DNA of 64,000 nucleotides from Thinopyrum elongatum (lineage: Eukaryota; Streptophyta; Magnoliopsida; Poales; Poaceae). A program made the translations under genes and the position numbers. The stretch's first letter is position 1. Each line of letters begins with the position of its first letter. The stretch spans positions 326,076,929 to 326,140,928 of the forward strand of contig CM022301.1 of the NCBI GenBank assembly GCA_011799875.1. The letters run 5' to 3'. The notes beneath the pieces were generated by a model, which had not been told where the DNA came from, ran no database searches, and was given only the letters and a program-made list of their open reading frames with translations. Below, piece after piece: positions 1 to 12,247 of this stretch.

Positions 1-2483
1 GCCTGGATCATGACCTCTGCGACTCTCATCAGGAAGCACGACAGCGTCACCGAGGTCCATGAACTTTCCAGCGTGAAGGTCGGACCGATTGAGTTACCTG
101 CGAGTCTTCGACGATTATTCCACTGAGTTTCTTGATGTGCTAGCTGACTGGTTTGTTGCAGATTGAGGTGCTCCTGCCTAACAAAAAGGTTGTCAAGGGG
201 CAGGTGCTGATGTACGATTTGCACTATAATGTCGCCATCGTTTCCGTCGAGTGCGAAGCTGATCTCCCCGTGGTGGCGCTCGCTGACCTCCCGGACTCCT
301 ACTTCCTGACGCCTAGTCCAGTCGTCGCAGTTGCCCGGAAATTTGAGTCTGGAAGTTTGCAGGTGAAACGTGGGGAGACGTTCCGTGCAGTTAGCGAGTT
401 AGATTGCGATGAACTTATGGTCAGCACTTGTCAAATGGAGCCTCAGAGGCAAAACAAGGATAACAGCATTCAGTATATCACTCTGGTGAGTTCTGCTTCT
501 GCTTGCATTGCATTGATAGAAATTAAGCTCCATAAGTGGTCTCACATTCTTCAGATGCGTTTATGTATGGATCTTATTGAATGAGTACTTGTTAACATTG
601 CTACCATTTTCTTCAGATTTTCATTGGGGGGCTTCTGATTGATACGCAGAGAAGAATTGTTGGGATGAATTTCATAGACGAGAATAGAACTCCCTTTTTG
701 CCCGTCCAGGTTGTTGGGAGATGCCTGAAACACTTCAGAAAGTTTGGGTATGTTTTTCTTTTGCTTTGCTCTTGAATTTCTAACGGGATGCGTGTAATAC
801 ATGGGTTGCTCACTGATTTCTGAAAACCAAAAACTATAATCTGATTACCTGTTGTACTGTAAATACAATGTAGTTTACGGTATTCCATTTTATGAAACCG
901 TCATTTTATTTTATTTTTAAATCGAAGGTATTCCAATTTACAGTGATCAACATAGAAGCAATGAATTTTTTTCATGAGCGCAGGCGGATCAAACAACCAT
1001 TGCTTGGAATAAGGGGCCGGGCACTTCACATGTTGGAGTTAAAGGACTTGGAGGAAATATGCCACAAGTACCGTAAGCCACCTTCTGGAATTCTGGTGGG
1101 GAAGGTACTTAACGTCTTAAATAATGAACCTCAAGTCTCCCTCCCTCTCTATTTACTACAATTAGTTTTGTTGGGACACATTCACACATAACAAGATAAC
1201 TAGTATGAGATGACACTATTCAGTACATGACCTGAGGATTTTAGAATTGTTCATCTCGGAACTCGGATGTTTTGTGTTTTGCACTTTTGCTTTCTCTCAC
1301 TCTCTCCAATGTTTGCTCTGTCTTCAAATGAATTTCCTAGATTCCTGAAGTATCATCTGCAAATTGTGGAGGCATTGAGGCTGGTGATATCTTCAATCAA
1401 CTTGATGGAGTTGTTTTGCACTCTCCAGCACAGGTATTCTAGAGAAAAAAATGTTCTTGCCACTGCAAATGTGTGGAACAGTGTTTCTGCCAAACTAAAA
1501 GCGCACCTTCCATTTACCACTGTCACAAGTCCTTGAGTATCCATAACTTTTGGAGGGGTGCCTAGGAAAGATGTGAGGTAAATCTTTAGGGTGTTAGAAA
1601 ATTTAGATAATGAAATGGAACCATGTTCGGAAGGGTTTTGTGATTTTTTTTCCTTCAAATTTTTTTGGACTGTTTTAAATTTGAGTTGTTACGTAAATGG
1701 ACATGTCTTAATTGGGTGTTGCTAGATAGTCCCTCCAGTCACTGTTACATGTCATGTCATGCCGCCAAACTTCTGAAACATCTGTACTTGCAGTTGCGAT
1801 CGCAAAACGATAATTTTGCTGGGTGGATGTCATTAAGTAGCTCACAAAAAGACAAGTGAAAGCAATATGGCAATTTCATTTTATTTCTCTACTGATACCT
1901 TTCAATCTTTCCTGTTCTAATTCCTTCATCTTTACCTCGATTTCGGATTCCCATCCATCTGGCTCTCTTGGAGAAACCTTGACATGGTGTTTTAGTGCTT
2001 TTATATGGCAATCGGATTTTTGTCCCCATTTCGAGTTTCCTCAACTTAGTGGAGCTTATTCTTGCGTTTCTATGCCATTACCAGCTTACAGCAATGCTTC
2101 TAGACACAATGGAGGTTGCAGTGAATATGCAGCCAGTTGTCCTCCAGGTTAGTCTAGGACTCTACTTTACCCTGCTTTATGTGTTGTATAATTGTCTTAC
2201 CATGTTAATATACCTTTGGGTTGTTAAATAGGCGACTGTCTTGAGACCCAGGGATGGTACAACATTTGTCGCAAACCTGAAAGTAGTGGAATGCCCCCCT
2301 GGTGAATGCCATATGTTGTTCAGAAACAGGTATATTGTCTAATTTCTCGGGCAATCTTAAACTCAAGCATGTCATGTTTTATGGGTGATTTATGTTGTGA
2401 TTGGTTTCAATTGTAGATGGAGACTGCCGCCGCCAAAAGAGTATTGGTGGGGGCCAAGTGAATGGCATGATTACTCCGACTAA
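1..2483 (+). CDS. Gene A: DegP/HtrA-like trypsin-fold + PDZ protein, probably non-catalytic (5' end outside window)
   Basis: Eight exons can be joined in phase: 1-78, 162-485, 617-747, 984-1104, 1341-1433, 2085-2147, 2232-2329 and 2417-2483, ending in TAA. They give 324 residues of the C-terminal part. The trypsin-like core runs from WIMTSATLI (first exon) through YNVAIVSV (second exon) to IGGLLID (third exon). The PDZ domain starts at GGIEAGDIFNQLDG in the fifth exon and continues in the sixth. The short C-terminus ends EWHDYSD. Active DegP enzymes have His in the first motif, Asp in the second and Ser in GNSGGP; here these are Thr, Asn and Ile, so proteolysis is unlikely. A scaffolding or binding role is inference only. 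Every intron has GT-AG borders. Gene B converges on it from the other side. The start codon lies upstream of base 1. Confidence 0.85.
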
Positions 2484-4037
2484 TTTTCAGCAGCTGACTC
2501 GGCAACACATTGTTAGATAACTTTCCTTTTACGGACGGGCAATGGTCCTTCGGTTGCGGGGATGTCACCTCACCCACGTCTACGGTCAATTGCCGAGATC
2601 GCCATCCTCAGGGGGATTTGGGAAAAGCCGGAACGCCAAGGTTTTCAGAAGCGATCACCACCCCCGAGTTTGTTGCCTGCAACATTGCTGCAGATGTGTT
2701 GCTCTGGCGCTGGCGCTGTTCGAGGACCATCTGTAAATCGATCCTAGATGCTTGGGTGCAAAAGAAAATCTGATATACCGTGAACCTCCCCCCCCCCCCC
2801 CCCCCCCCCCCCCCTCCCCCCAACAAACAAAAACAAAATAAAATCTTAACAATTCGTCGACAACCCATTAATTCTCCTTACATTGTGTATTGGTATATTT
2901 CTGTATATATTTTTTCAGGTTCAATATGCAACGATAGATGAAATATAATATCAATAGTACATTCGATGGTCTAATTACATAGCAAATATTCTCTATGCAT
3001 GACGGAGCGAAAAGTCATCCCTACCCTCGTTAGGGTGGCGAACGTGATCAGAAGTACCAGAACGGAGACCACACGAAGAGTTACGAAGGGTCGGGCCTCC
3101 GGAAAGGAGTAATACCCTACGTCCTACTTTGTGTTCATATTCATGGTGGGATATCTCATGCGAGAGAGTACAATGGGGAGATGTATTCGCTATCAAGAGT
3201 CTAGTTCTATGAATGTAGACGATCGATGCGAGCCACTTAGCTCCCGCCTTATAGAGGCGATGGGGGCTAGGGTTTACATGAGGTTGATCCAATTTGGTCG
3301 TCGTCATGTTGACTTGGGTGCTTATCCGATCCTCCGGGCTCCTTCTTGTCGCCGGATCCTTGGTGGTCTCCTAGGCCCGTGGCAGGCCTGCTGCCGGGCT
3401 CCCCTTCAAGAAGTCATCCCGGTACTAGGGATATTTGCAAATTATTTATGGATGCATTGTGTTATTTTCTGTAATTATTTGAGTGTTACGGACTTAAAAA
3501 GGATAGGGTCCGGCTCTCATATACATGTCCGCATACAAATAGTGTTTACGTGTCAAGTTAGTGTTGGAGATGGTCCCAATTGACCCTATCCAACGTGGGT
3601 CCAAAAATTACACTTGATGACATCGCCTGGCTTTGGTTAACAACGCCGCATGTCCGACCGACGAGACGTTGTCGGGGTGAGTTCAGATCTAGATGACACG
3701 CTTACTACACTCGAGAATTTGAATGGCAATTTTCAAAGTTTGAGAAACGATACATTTTCTAACCCTTCGTCATTTCTAGTAGAAATTCTGCCTGGTTTAG
3801 TTTAGGGACCTCTAGTGCACTTCATCATAAAAGAAAACTAAAATAGAAGTCGACTAGCAACCCATAGATAATTCAGTAAGCTTTTCTTAACTCGATTAGT
3901 TCTTTCTCGTATACTTGGAGCAAAACTCTTCAACCTGGAGTCAACCGAGCTGTTGCACAGCGATGAAACGCCAGTATCATCAGCCTCTGATCATGCGATA
4001 TATACGATATAAAACAACCTACACCAGCTGCTGAAAA
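2484..4037. other. Intergenic region between convergent genes A and B, with a poly-C run and a possible LTR remnant
   Basis: No gene is supported here. A run of 27 C occurs at 2788-2814. Between about 2990 and 3430 the sequence has the look of a decayed gypsy LTR, with GGAGTAATACCCTACGTCC near 3104-3122 and a GC-rich tail, but no terminal duplication was found. The first bases after the stops of A and B are still alike (TTTTCAGCAGCTG), so the homology of the paralogues extends past the coding region. The rest is AT-rich unique sequence. Confidence 0.4.
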
Positions 4038-4234
4038 TCAGTCAGATTCGTCGTCAACCCATTCACTCATGTCCGGGGGGCCCCAGTAATACACTGTTGG
4101 CGGGGGCAGTCTCCACCTACAATAGATAACCGATCACAACATAAATCACCCACACATTATCATGCAAAACAAGTAAGTACAGTAACATAAATCATCATCG
4201 ACACAGATGAGACATGTTTTGAGTCCAGAAGGTT

Positions 4235-4690
4235 CCGTGTAGCTCAGCTCAGGCTACATGGAACCTCTTATCCTCAACCCTCCAACCTTGCTTTGAGATC
4301 CGTACTCTCCAACTAACTTACAACAAGAAGATTTCTCTTTTTTGTTTCTCTCAAATGAAACAACATATGAACTTCAAACTTTGCAGATCGAACAAACATT
4401 AGAACATCAACGTGTGAAAAAACTTTCAGATTTTTTGGCCTGATATAAATATACAAAATGAGATTTTGTTTGACTAAAAATATTATTTTAAGTATTTAAA
4501 ATGCATGAAAAAATCTGAAAGTTTTTTCCCACATTGTAGTTAGAATGTATTGTTGTTCTGCAAAATTTGAAGTTTATATGTTGTGCCGTTTGAGAGAAAC
4601 AAAAAAGACAAATGCGTCTGCACGGATCGCGATGCATAAATGGATGGCAAAGATAAGGGGTACCATGTAGCTCGAGCTACAGAAAACCAC
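4235..4690. mobile_element. Fold-back MITE in the last intron of gene B
   Basis: Two arms of about 200 bases form an imperfect inverted repeat. The outer parts contain GTAGCTCAGCTCAGGCTAC (left) and GTAGCTCGAGCTAC (right). The inner parts share TTTTTTGTTTCTCTC and its complement near 4338 and 4597, and AAAAAATCTGAAAGTTTTTT near 4420-4530. The target duplication is unclear, so the superfamily (Mutator-like is likely) is not settled. Confidence 0.6.
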
Positions 4691-6137
4691 ACTCTTTTGA
4701 GTCCCAGACTGCATACAAGCGCGACTCTCAGATCGACAGAATACCTGTTGTTCAATAACGTATCACATTCGCCGGGGGGACGCTCGGCTACTATCAACTC
4801 TGCAGCAACTGTTGCCCTGTCCTTGGGTCTCTGGATGAGTGCCTGTTCAGCAACGCACAGATACATTGATGTTAACTCGGTGAAGCAGCGAAAACGCCCG
4901 AGGCAGGCGGGTGCCTGAACTGACCTTGAGGATGACTGGTCTACGCTCATGCATTGCAACCTCCATCTTGTCCAGAAGCATCGAAGTAAGCTGAGAATGG
5001 ATGAAAACCATAAGCTCCACAAAGTTAAGGGGAACCAATTAAGGGATGATGGCTGATTTGCAAGGCTGAATGGACAGCAAGTCAGGTAGAATAGTGGATG
5101 TGTGCAACTTCTTGGAACTGCCAAGTTATCTCTACTCCTATGAAAGAGCCAGTTGGTGATGACAGATCGTGCGGCTGCAAACCGGCTGGTAAAAGCTCAA
5201 ATCAGTCGGCTGACGCCTAGGGTCGGCCGAAAAGAAAAGAGAAAGGGGAGAGGGACGGAGAAAGGGAAGGATTTAGGTAAAGAGGAGCAGGGAAGCAGGG
5301 AGAGGGAAGCAGTGGATACAACATCACTCACTTGAGCAGCCAGACCTCACAGCACCAAACGTGGATTTGAGTGAAAGTTTAGGAGCCAAAAGTCGATATT
5401 TTTCTATGCTGAATGATTTTTTACTTTGTGTAACCTAAATAGGTCACATATAACCCATGAAAAGTAGAGACAAAGAGTTCCTGGCATTTGGCTTTTCCAT
5501 CAAAATTACTCGTCGTTGTTCATCAGTTTCTGCAGCTCAATGCAGAAAGGGCCTTAAGTTTTGATAAGGCCTACTGTACTAGTGTGCATTTCTCTCCAGA
5601 TGGATGTGATACTATAACACTTGTATGCAGACTGCAATGTTGATACCTTCGTGCTAAGACATACTACATAGCATCAGCAAGCAGTCTGAAGCCTAATACT
5701 ACATCCTAATATTATGAAATATTTCAAGGAAAATCTACTTATATATCATGAAATTCATCTATCCAAACTAAATATTTCAATATAGACCAATAGGTAAAGT
5801 TTCACAGGTTTGCCTACACATATCCCAAAAATGGCACGTATTTGTCACTGGAGTAGTACTTATGAACACACAATCTAAGATCCATCATAAACATCCTAAA
5901 TTTTAACTAGGCGCAAAGCAATTATAATCACAAAAAGTACCAAACCCGATTGTGTTTATTTGCGTACAATTTCTAAAACCCTCAAAATTTATTTCGCAAT
6001 TTCTCTAGACCTCCCTCCAAAAGTTATGACAAACCAACCCACCAACTCGTAACAGAAACAAAATTGAAATCAGGACTAAAGGAAAAGAGAGTAGGACTGG
6101 CAGTGGCAAGAATTGAAGTGCATTATTTTATAGCAGT

Positions 6138-6269
6138 ATCGATATTGTAAACATCCGTAGAATTGAAGTGCATTATTGAAGTGGTCGAACCCTTCTCCGG
6201 ACCCTGCACAAGCGGGAGCTACATGCACCGGGCTGCCCTTTTTTTTATCGATATTGTAAACATCCGTAG
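6138..6269 (+). mobile_element. Truncated SINE 3' end with 23-bp target duplication (intron of gene B)
   Basis: The 23 bases at 6138-6160 recur exactly at 6247-6269. Between them (6161-6246) lies a short insert ending in TGCACCGGGCTGCCC and a T-run, a 3' end often seen on grass SINEs. The first 18 bases of the insert copy genomic sequence starting at about 6113, so the insertion carried a filler segment copied from just upstream. Confidence 0.65.
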
Positions 6270-8114
6270 TAGCTTAAACATTTCCCTTCCAAAAAAAAAA
6301 ACCTGTGCTACAGAGTGCATAACAACTCCATCAAGTTGATTAAGGATATCACCAACCTCGACGCCCCCACAATTTGCAGATGTTGCTTCAGGAATCTATG
6401 AAATATATGCGATTAACAGATTAAGTCAATGCAAACCAACGACAGAGAAAGAGCAAGCAGAACACAACAACCTGAAATCCTCAGATCATTTACTGAACAG
6501 TGTCATCTCATGCTAGTTATCTTATTAAGTGTCCCAACAAAAGTAATTGCAGTCGATTAAAAGGGAAAGAGTTAAAAAAAAGTTTCCTGGGTGTGGGACC
6601 ATGGGTTGGAGAGTTGGAGGGTGGATAAGTACCATGTCCACAAATACTCCAGAAGGTGGCTTAGGGAAGTTATGGCATATTTCCTCCAGTCTGGCTGATT
6701 CCATCAAGTGAAGGGAACGACCCCTTATTCCAAGCCAAGGTTGCTTGATTTCCCTGCACTCACCACAAAATTTGGTTGCATGCATTAATGTTCGGCCATA
6801 ACAAGTAAACACGTCACATATAATATGAATTATGCTAGAAGGTCAAGAAAAACTGATAAATTGAACACAATAGCTTACCCATATGCTTTGAAGTGTTTCA
6901 GACATCTCCCAACAATCTGAACTGGCAAGAAGGGGGTGGTTCTCTCGTCTATGAAATTCATCCCAAGAATTCGTTTCTCTAAATCCACCAGAAGCCCCCC
7001 AATGAAAAAATTCTGGAATAATGATCTCTATAAATAATTGAATATGAACAAGGATGCATCATATGAAAACCATAAGAAACACATCCGTAGAAATATGAGC
7101 ACTTGTGGAGCTTTACTTTCTATCAACACAAGCAGAAGCAGAGCTCACTAAGACTAGTATTGAATTTTGCTATCCTTCTAAATAAACTTTTACCTGCTCA
7201 ATTTGGCAAGTGCTGAGCATGAGTTCATCGCAATCTTACTCGCAAACTACGCGGATCGTCTCCCCGCGTTTCATCTGCAGCGTTCCAGTCTCAAATTTCC
7301 TGGCAACAGCAACCACCGGACCAGGTGTCAAGAAATAAATGTCCGGGAGGTCATCGAGTATCACCGCGGGGAGATTGGCTCGCGCAATGGAAACAATGGC
7401 GACATTATACAGCAAGTCGTACATGAGCAACCGCCCCTTGACAGCCTTCTTGTTATGCAGGAGCACCTCGATCTGCAACCCTCACCGATCAATCAGCATA
7501 CCATGAGGAAACAGAGCAACTGATGGATCTAGGAAGGTAATGCAATGGTGCTGACTGCTGACCTTCACAGCGTGCGGTTCGTGCACCTCGGTGTCGCTTT
7601 CGGGCTTCCTGATGAGAGCTGCAGAGGTTATGATCCAGGTGGCAGAGGCCTCATGGGCGACCACCGTGCCCGTGCAGGCGAAGGTGGACGGAGGATCCCC
7701 ATCTGCCCACCCAGTTGGAAAGCCCAAGAAACAAATTGCTCGCGTGATTGTTAGGCAATGTATATAATAATAGGCCGCAAGCACACCTGCAATAATCCCC
7801 AAGGGCAACAAGAAATTACCAGTGGAGGTGGCGATGGAGACGACGGACCTGGACACGCTGAGCGCCGCGTCCCTCGCCCTCAAGCCCTCCGCGCTGAAAT
7901 CGTCGTCGTCATCTGAGTTGTTCTTGTCGTCGTCGTCGGAGGAGGAGGAGGGGGATGGAGGGCAAGCGGGCTCCGGCGCCGGCTCCGAGTCAGTGGCATT
8001 GCCGAACAGGAAGGACACCACGCGGGCATCGAAGCCCCCTCCGTACGTACCTTTGGCTTCTTTGTCTAGGTCTTGGTGTTCCCCTTCCTCCCGATTTCTC
8101 TTCTTCGGCGGCAT

Positions 8115-8598
8115 CTCCTCTCCTCTCCTCTGCCTTGTCGGCGGCGCGGCGGCGCGGGTCAAGCTGGAGAGTGGGCCGTGGTCGGAGCTTGGAGGAGAAG
8201 GCGGCCAGGCCCCTTTAATGGCCGCCATGTTAACGGAAGACATCGTTTGGCTCCTTCTGACGGAACCCCGTGGTAACACGGCCCGTCGAATCTCCGCCGT
8301 CCAGATCACGCGCCAGAGAATCTCAACCATCGAAACCTTTCCCCTCTCTCTTGCACGCTGCTCCGGCCTGCCCAACCCCCAATCCAACCCGGTGCGTCTC
8401 TTTGCCAACGTCCGCCGCCGTGCTGCATCTCCTCAGCCGCGCGCCGCCGTCGCCGCCCCCCTTCTACCTCAGCGCGTCTCCACCCCGGCATTGATTTTTC
8501 AGGTATGGGCTCTTAATCCCCACCTCCCCCGCCCCCCCCCCCAAAAAATACCAACTTTTCGCATATCTCTGGTGGACGCAGCCCCTCATAGCCGGCAG
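8115..8598. promoter_or_regulatory. Shared divergent promoter region of genes B and C
   Basis: The 484 bases between ATG 8114 (minus) and ATG 8599 (plus) must hold both 5' UTRs and promoters. The sequence is GC- and CT-rich, with a short C-run near 8530. I could not place a convincing TATA box on either strand, which suits a bidirectional CpG-rich promoter. This is inferred from gene positions only. Confidence 0.5.
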
Positions 8599-9175
8599 AT
8601 GGAAGAGATATCAACTAGCGAAACCACCTCTGGCGTCGATGAGCAATGTGCGAGAGATTTCTACAATCTTCGCGGCGTTGATGACGAGACAAAGGCAAGT
8701 AAGAAACGACAGCTGAGGATGAGGGAGGAACGGATCCAAAACAGGCGCTTAAAGAAGCAACGTAAGATGAGGGAGGCCGAAGAAACCGTGGAGAGGGCCC
8801 TCAAGATAAGAGCGGAACTGCGTCAACAGAGGCTCGATTTCGAGGCGTCGGTAAAGGGCAGAGAGGAGTACTACTACACCCCTCGGTGGAGGAGGGCAGT
8901 CCCTGTTGGTGGGCAATTCACCCTCTCCCTTGTTTGCTCTCCTCCTTTTGAAAAAATATATATAAGTTGTTCTTCACTTTATAATAACTTGGTCGCTATG
9001 CCAACTTATTGCAGATAAGGTCGAAAAACCATTACCAGGTTAATTATTTGCTTCTCTTGCCATTTGATACCTATATATGAAGAAGGAACAAGTTTGGTTT
9101 ATCCTCTAGCGTTTCCCATTTAGTGAAGGTGGTGTTGCTTTTTGATTTTTAAGATTTTGAATGGATTCCGTATCA

Positions 9176-10299
9176 TTCGATGGATGAGTCTGGCCTCCCT
9201 ACCGCTTCTAGCTACATCATTAACAAGTATGGATGGTCCCCCCATCATGACTTGGAAACCTACAACCCCTCGGCTACTCTAGTTTGGCGCGATATTCTCA
9301 AAGGCTTGGAATTCTTCCGGGCAATCACCACGGTAACCGTGGGCAACGGAACCACCACCTCCTTCTGGCACGACCTTTGGGTACCCAACGCCCAAACTAC
9401 TCTAGCTTTTACTTTCCCTGCTCTCTTCTCGCATTCAACCAGACATACCGCCTCCACTGGTCGGGTGCGTGCTTCTACGGAACTGAACCTAGACCTAGCT
9501 CCTCGATTATCACACGCGGCGGAAAATGAACTGGTTTCTCTACGTGCTCTTTTAGTCTCAGTTAACTTGGATACGTAGGTACCGGACAAAAGAATTTGCA
9601 GGGCGACGGGCAAAAGCCTTTCCACCAAACTGGCCTACTCGGCAGTCTGGCAAGACACCCCGAATGACCCGATGGCTGCGGCAATATGGAGGAACTACGC
9701 TCCCAATAAATGCAGAATCTTCCTCTGGCTCGCTCGCAAGGACCGTGTCTACACCAACGAGAGACGACTCTGCAGATCAATCGCAACCTCTGATGCTTGC
9801 CCTTTCTGTGGTGGCTGTGAGAGCATCGGCCACCTTCTCCTTAGCTGCCCTCTTCTCCGTCCGCTCTGGGAAGAGCTGGACAGCCTTTGCGTTGGGCCTC
9901 CAGACAACCTGGAAGGCGTCTGGGGAGGCACACTGACTAATAAGGTGCGCTCGACGGTGATAATTGCTATCCTTTGGAACACCTGGAAACGTCGCAATGC
10001 AAAAGTTTTTCGCAATGAAACTCTGGGCATCCACCACATTGCCATGGCCGCGGCGGACGATCTGGCTCTTTGGTCTCACCGCTGTGGCAATACACAACGT
10101 CAGTCACTACTCCGGGACTGGAGTACTATGTTGTCCCACCTGGCTGCGAGAATTTAGACCAATGTAATCTTGTTTTTAGTTCTTCCTTCTTTCCATCCCC
10201 CCTGTAACTCTCTTCTGTAACAACTTTGGGTTGGCAATATAAGTTCAGGCCGGCGTAAGCCCGCCGTTGACGCGTCAATTTTTTTTTCGATGGATGAGT
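9176..10299 (+). mobile_element. 5'-truncated LINE with 14-bp target duplication inside coding exon 3 of gene C
   Basis: TTCGATGGATGAGT occurs at 9176-9189 and again at 10286-10299, bracketing the LINE at 9190-10285. The plus strand encodes the end of a plant L1-type ORF2: residues like GNGTTTSFWHDLWVPNAQ, then a reverse-transcriptase zinc-binding region with CPFCGG, HLLLSCPLL and ILWNTWKRRNAKVF (9672-10157). A TAG at 9576-9578 interrupts ORF2. The 3' end has a TTCAGGCCGGCGTAAGC tail and a run of T rather than A. The exact duplication suggests a fairly recent insertion. A relative lies at 41870-42832. Confidence 0.9.
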
Positions 10300-12154
10300 T
10301 CGGGAGAGTATCCGAGCTCAAGCATACAAGTTGGAGAGTCGAGGAACTCACATTACAACTTGCTAAGTCTACTGTTGGACTTGAGTCATATTCAGGTGAA
10401 TAACTTTATTTCGGCATGTTATTATTTATGTTAAGTAGTATTAATTTTGCTATGCCACAACAAGTTCTGTTTCTATTCCCTGCAGGAAACATGCATCTTT
10501 TCTCTTGTTCAGGAACTATTGTTGAGTTTCTTATGGGTATTGGTTATGTGGTAACATCTGCAAGTTTAGTTAAATGGCCGCACCAAGATAAGCAGGCTGA
10601 TCAACTTAAGGTTGCTGCATTCTTTTGCTTTCTTTATTATTGTATTATTATTATCTAAAACAGTCAACTTATTTTGCTATCTGATAATTTTTCTAGATCG
10701 ACGTACATTTACCAAGTGGAGAAGTACTCGAGGGCTCAGTCTCAAATGTCGATTTTTCTTACAACGTATGTGTGGTTGAAGTTCCTTCAACTTTGCAGCT
10801 GCCAACGAAAAGTTTCAGTGCTGACACTAGAATTTTCAATTTTTATGAGCGCCATCCAAAAGATGTTGTAGCTGTAGGCCGTCTTTGTAAGCCTTGGAGC
10901 TTGAACGCTGCTTTGGGAAAACTGGTTCCAAAAAGAAGCCAGTTTGATTGTGAAGAGCTTCTTGTTTCATCTTGCAGGATTTCAAAGGTAATCCAAACGA
11001 CTGAAGTCATTATGCAAATTGATATCTGAAACAACAATTACATAGTTTACTAAAAACACATATATTGCAGATTTGCTGTGTTTGGTTCCTTATTTGAGCA
11101 CTATTCGTAGAACTGTGGCAACCTTGATCTTAGGTTTGTGTTCATATCCATAACTGATATTGGAAGGACATTGTAGTATCCCATGCATTATGGCAACATC
11201 CCATATGAACTTGTTCAGAAAAACTGATTATATACCAAGTTTTCAAACCTATTAATCATAACCAATTAATTATTTGGGTAAATTATGTATAACTGCACCA
11301 TTTCTTGCCAAACTATTCCATTTTATAAAACCACCTCTATTCCATTTTATTGTTTCAGAAAACCACTCTTTAAAAACTGACAGTTGTGGCCCGCCTCTCA
11401 GTGACACAAGGAAAGAAATTGGGTGCTAGATTTCTGGAACTATGTTTTTCATGGATGTGAGACAACTGCCACTGTCATGTGCTAAACTGGGTAAAGGTCT
11501 GGAGACCAGGGATATAGCACCCATCCTCATCTAGGGCTGTCGGGGCTCAATCCCTGAGAGGCTCAGAGGTTTTGTTAGTGTCTTTTGATTAATTATAGCT
11601 TGATTATAAATGAGTACTTCATGTTCCTTTTATATGGAATTCTTGACTTCATGGCTGAGAAACTAATCTCCAACTTAAGCGAAATATCTCTAATTGAAAG
11701 GAAACTAATCTCATCTCTTATCTATATTTTATTAACTATTTACGTCTGTATCATTAACTTTCTAAATACAATCCTTATCTCTTTATTTGATTGGATGAGA
11801 TTAGGATCTATTGTGCTACAGTTCGACCAGCTACAGTATGCGTGAGCACTGAACACTACTCTTCCCATAGGGGCTGGTTCGCCGATGACTGCCACAATTC
11901 TAAAAATTGTGGTTCTCTGAAAGTGTGTTGTTGTTTTGTGAAACTGCTCATTAAAAGTGCTTCCTTATAGTTTGGCAAAATGTTGTAATTTTAAGAAATC
12001 TACTTAATTGTTTTGATACTACAGTGAAACTGCTCATTAAAATTTTGTTAGCTTGTGTCTCCGTAGGTATTAGTGTGATCGTCCCATAGTTCAGCTTCAA
12101 GTTACGGTGCCTTTCCACCTTTTGAGGGAACAGTTTGTACCAGTATTTCTTATA

Positions 12155-12247
12155 CTCCCTCTGATCCAAATTAATTGTCGCAGCTCTAGTACAACTTCAG
12201 TACAAAGTTATAGTAGAGCTGTGAGAGTTAATTTGGATCGGAGGGAG
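12155..12247. mobile_element. Stowaway-type MITE (93 bp) in an intron of gene C
   Basis: The ends are CTCCCTCTGATCCAAATTAA and its near-complement TTAATTTGGATCGGAGGGAG, flanked by TA on each side (12153-12154 and 12248-12249). Size, ends and TA duplication fit Tc1/Mariner-derived Stowaway elements. Confidence 0.85.

Larger units (their letters stand above)
4038..8114 (-). pseudogene. Gene B: DegP/HtrA-like trypsin-fold + PDZ paralogue with one premature stop
   Basis: Reading the minus strand from ATG 8114, nine exons join in phase: 8114-7820, 7738-7563, 7472-7194, 7012-6879, 6753-6633, 6395-6303, 4990-4925, 4842-4745 and 4116-4038 (TGA). The frame has 446 codons before the final stop but contains TAA at 7238-7236 (codon 236), where gene A has TTA for Leu. 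The N-terminus starts MPPKKRNREEGEHQ (possible nuclear signal) and has an Asp-rich acidic tract. The trypsin-like motifs read TSAALI, YNVAIVSI and FIGGLLVD, so the catalytic His, Asp and Ser are absent. The PDZ domain is GGVEVGDILNQLDG. The stop would remove the end of the trypsin fold and all of the PDZ, so I call a pseudogene; stop read-through or an expressed 235-residue product is not excluded. The start was chosen for the NLS-like N-terminus after the GC-rich leader. Confidence 0.8.

Noticed and set aside
2788..2814. Poly-C run (also near 15711 and 51401) as a regulatory structure
   Set aside because: Could form G-rich structures on the other strand, but long homopolymers are also common assembly or sequencing artefacts; not enough to call.
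7822..9018. 398-residue plus-strand frame across the B/C promoter
   Set aside because: It is the antisense of the acidic first exon of gene B fused to the promoter and first exon of gene C; only the part from 8599 is supported.
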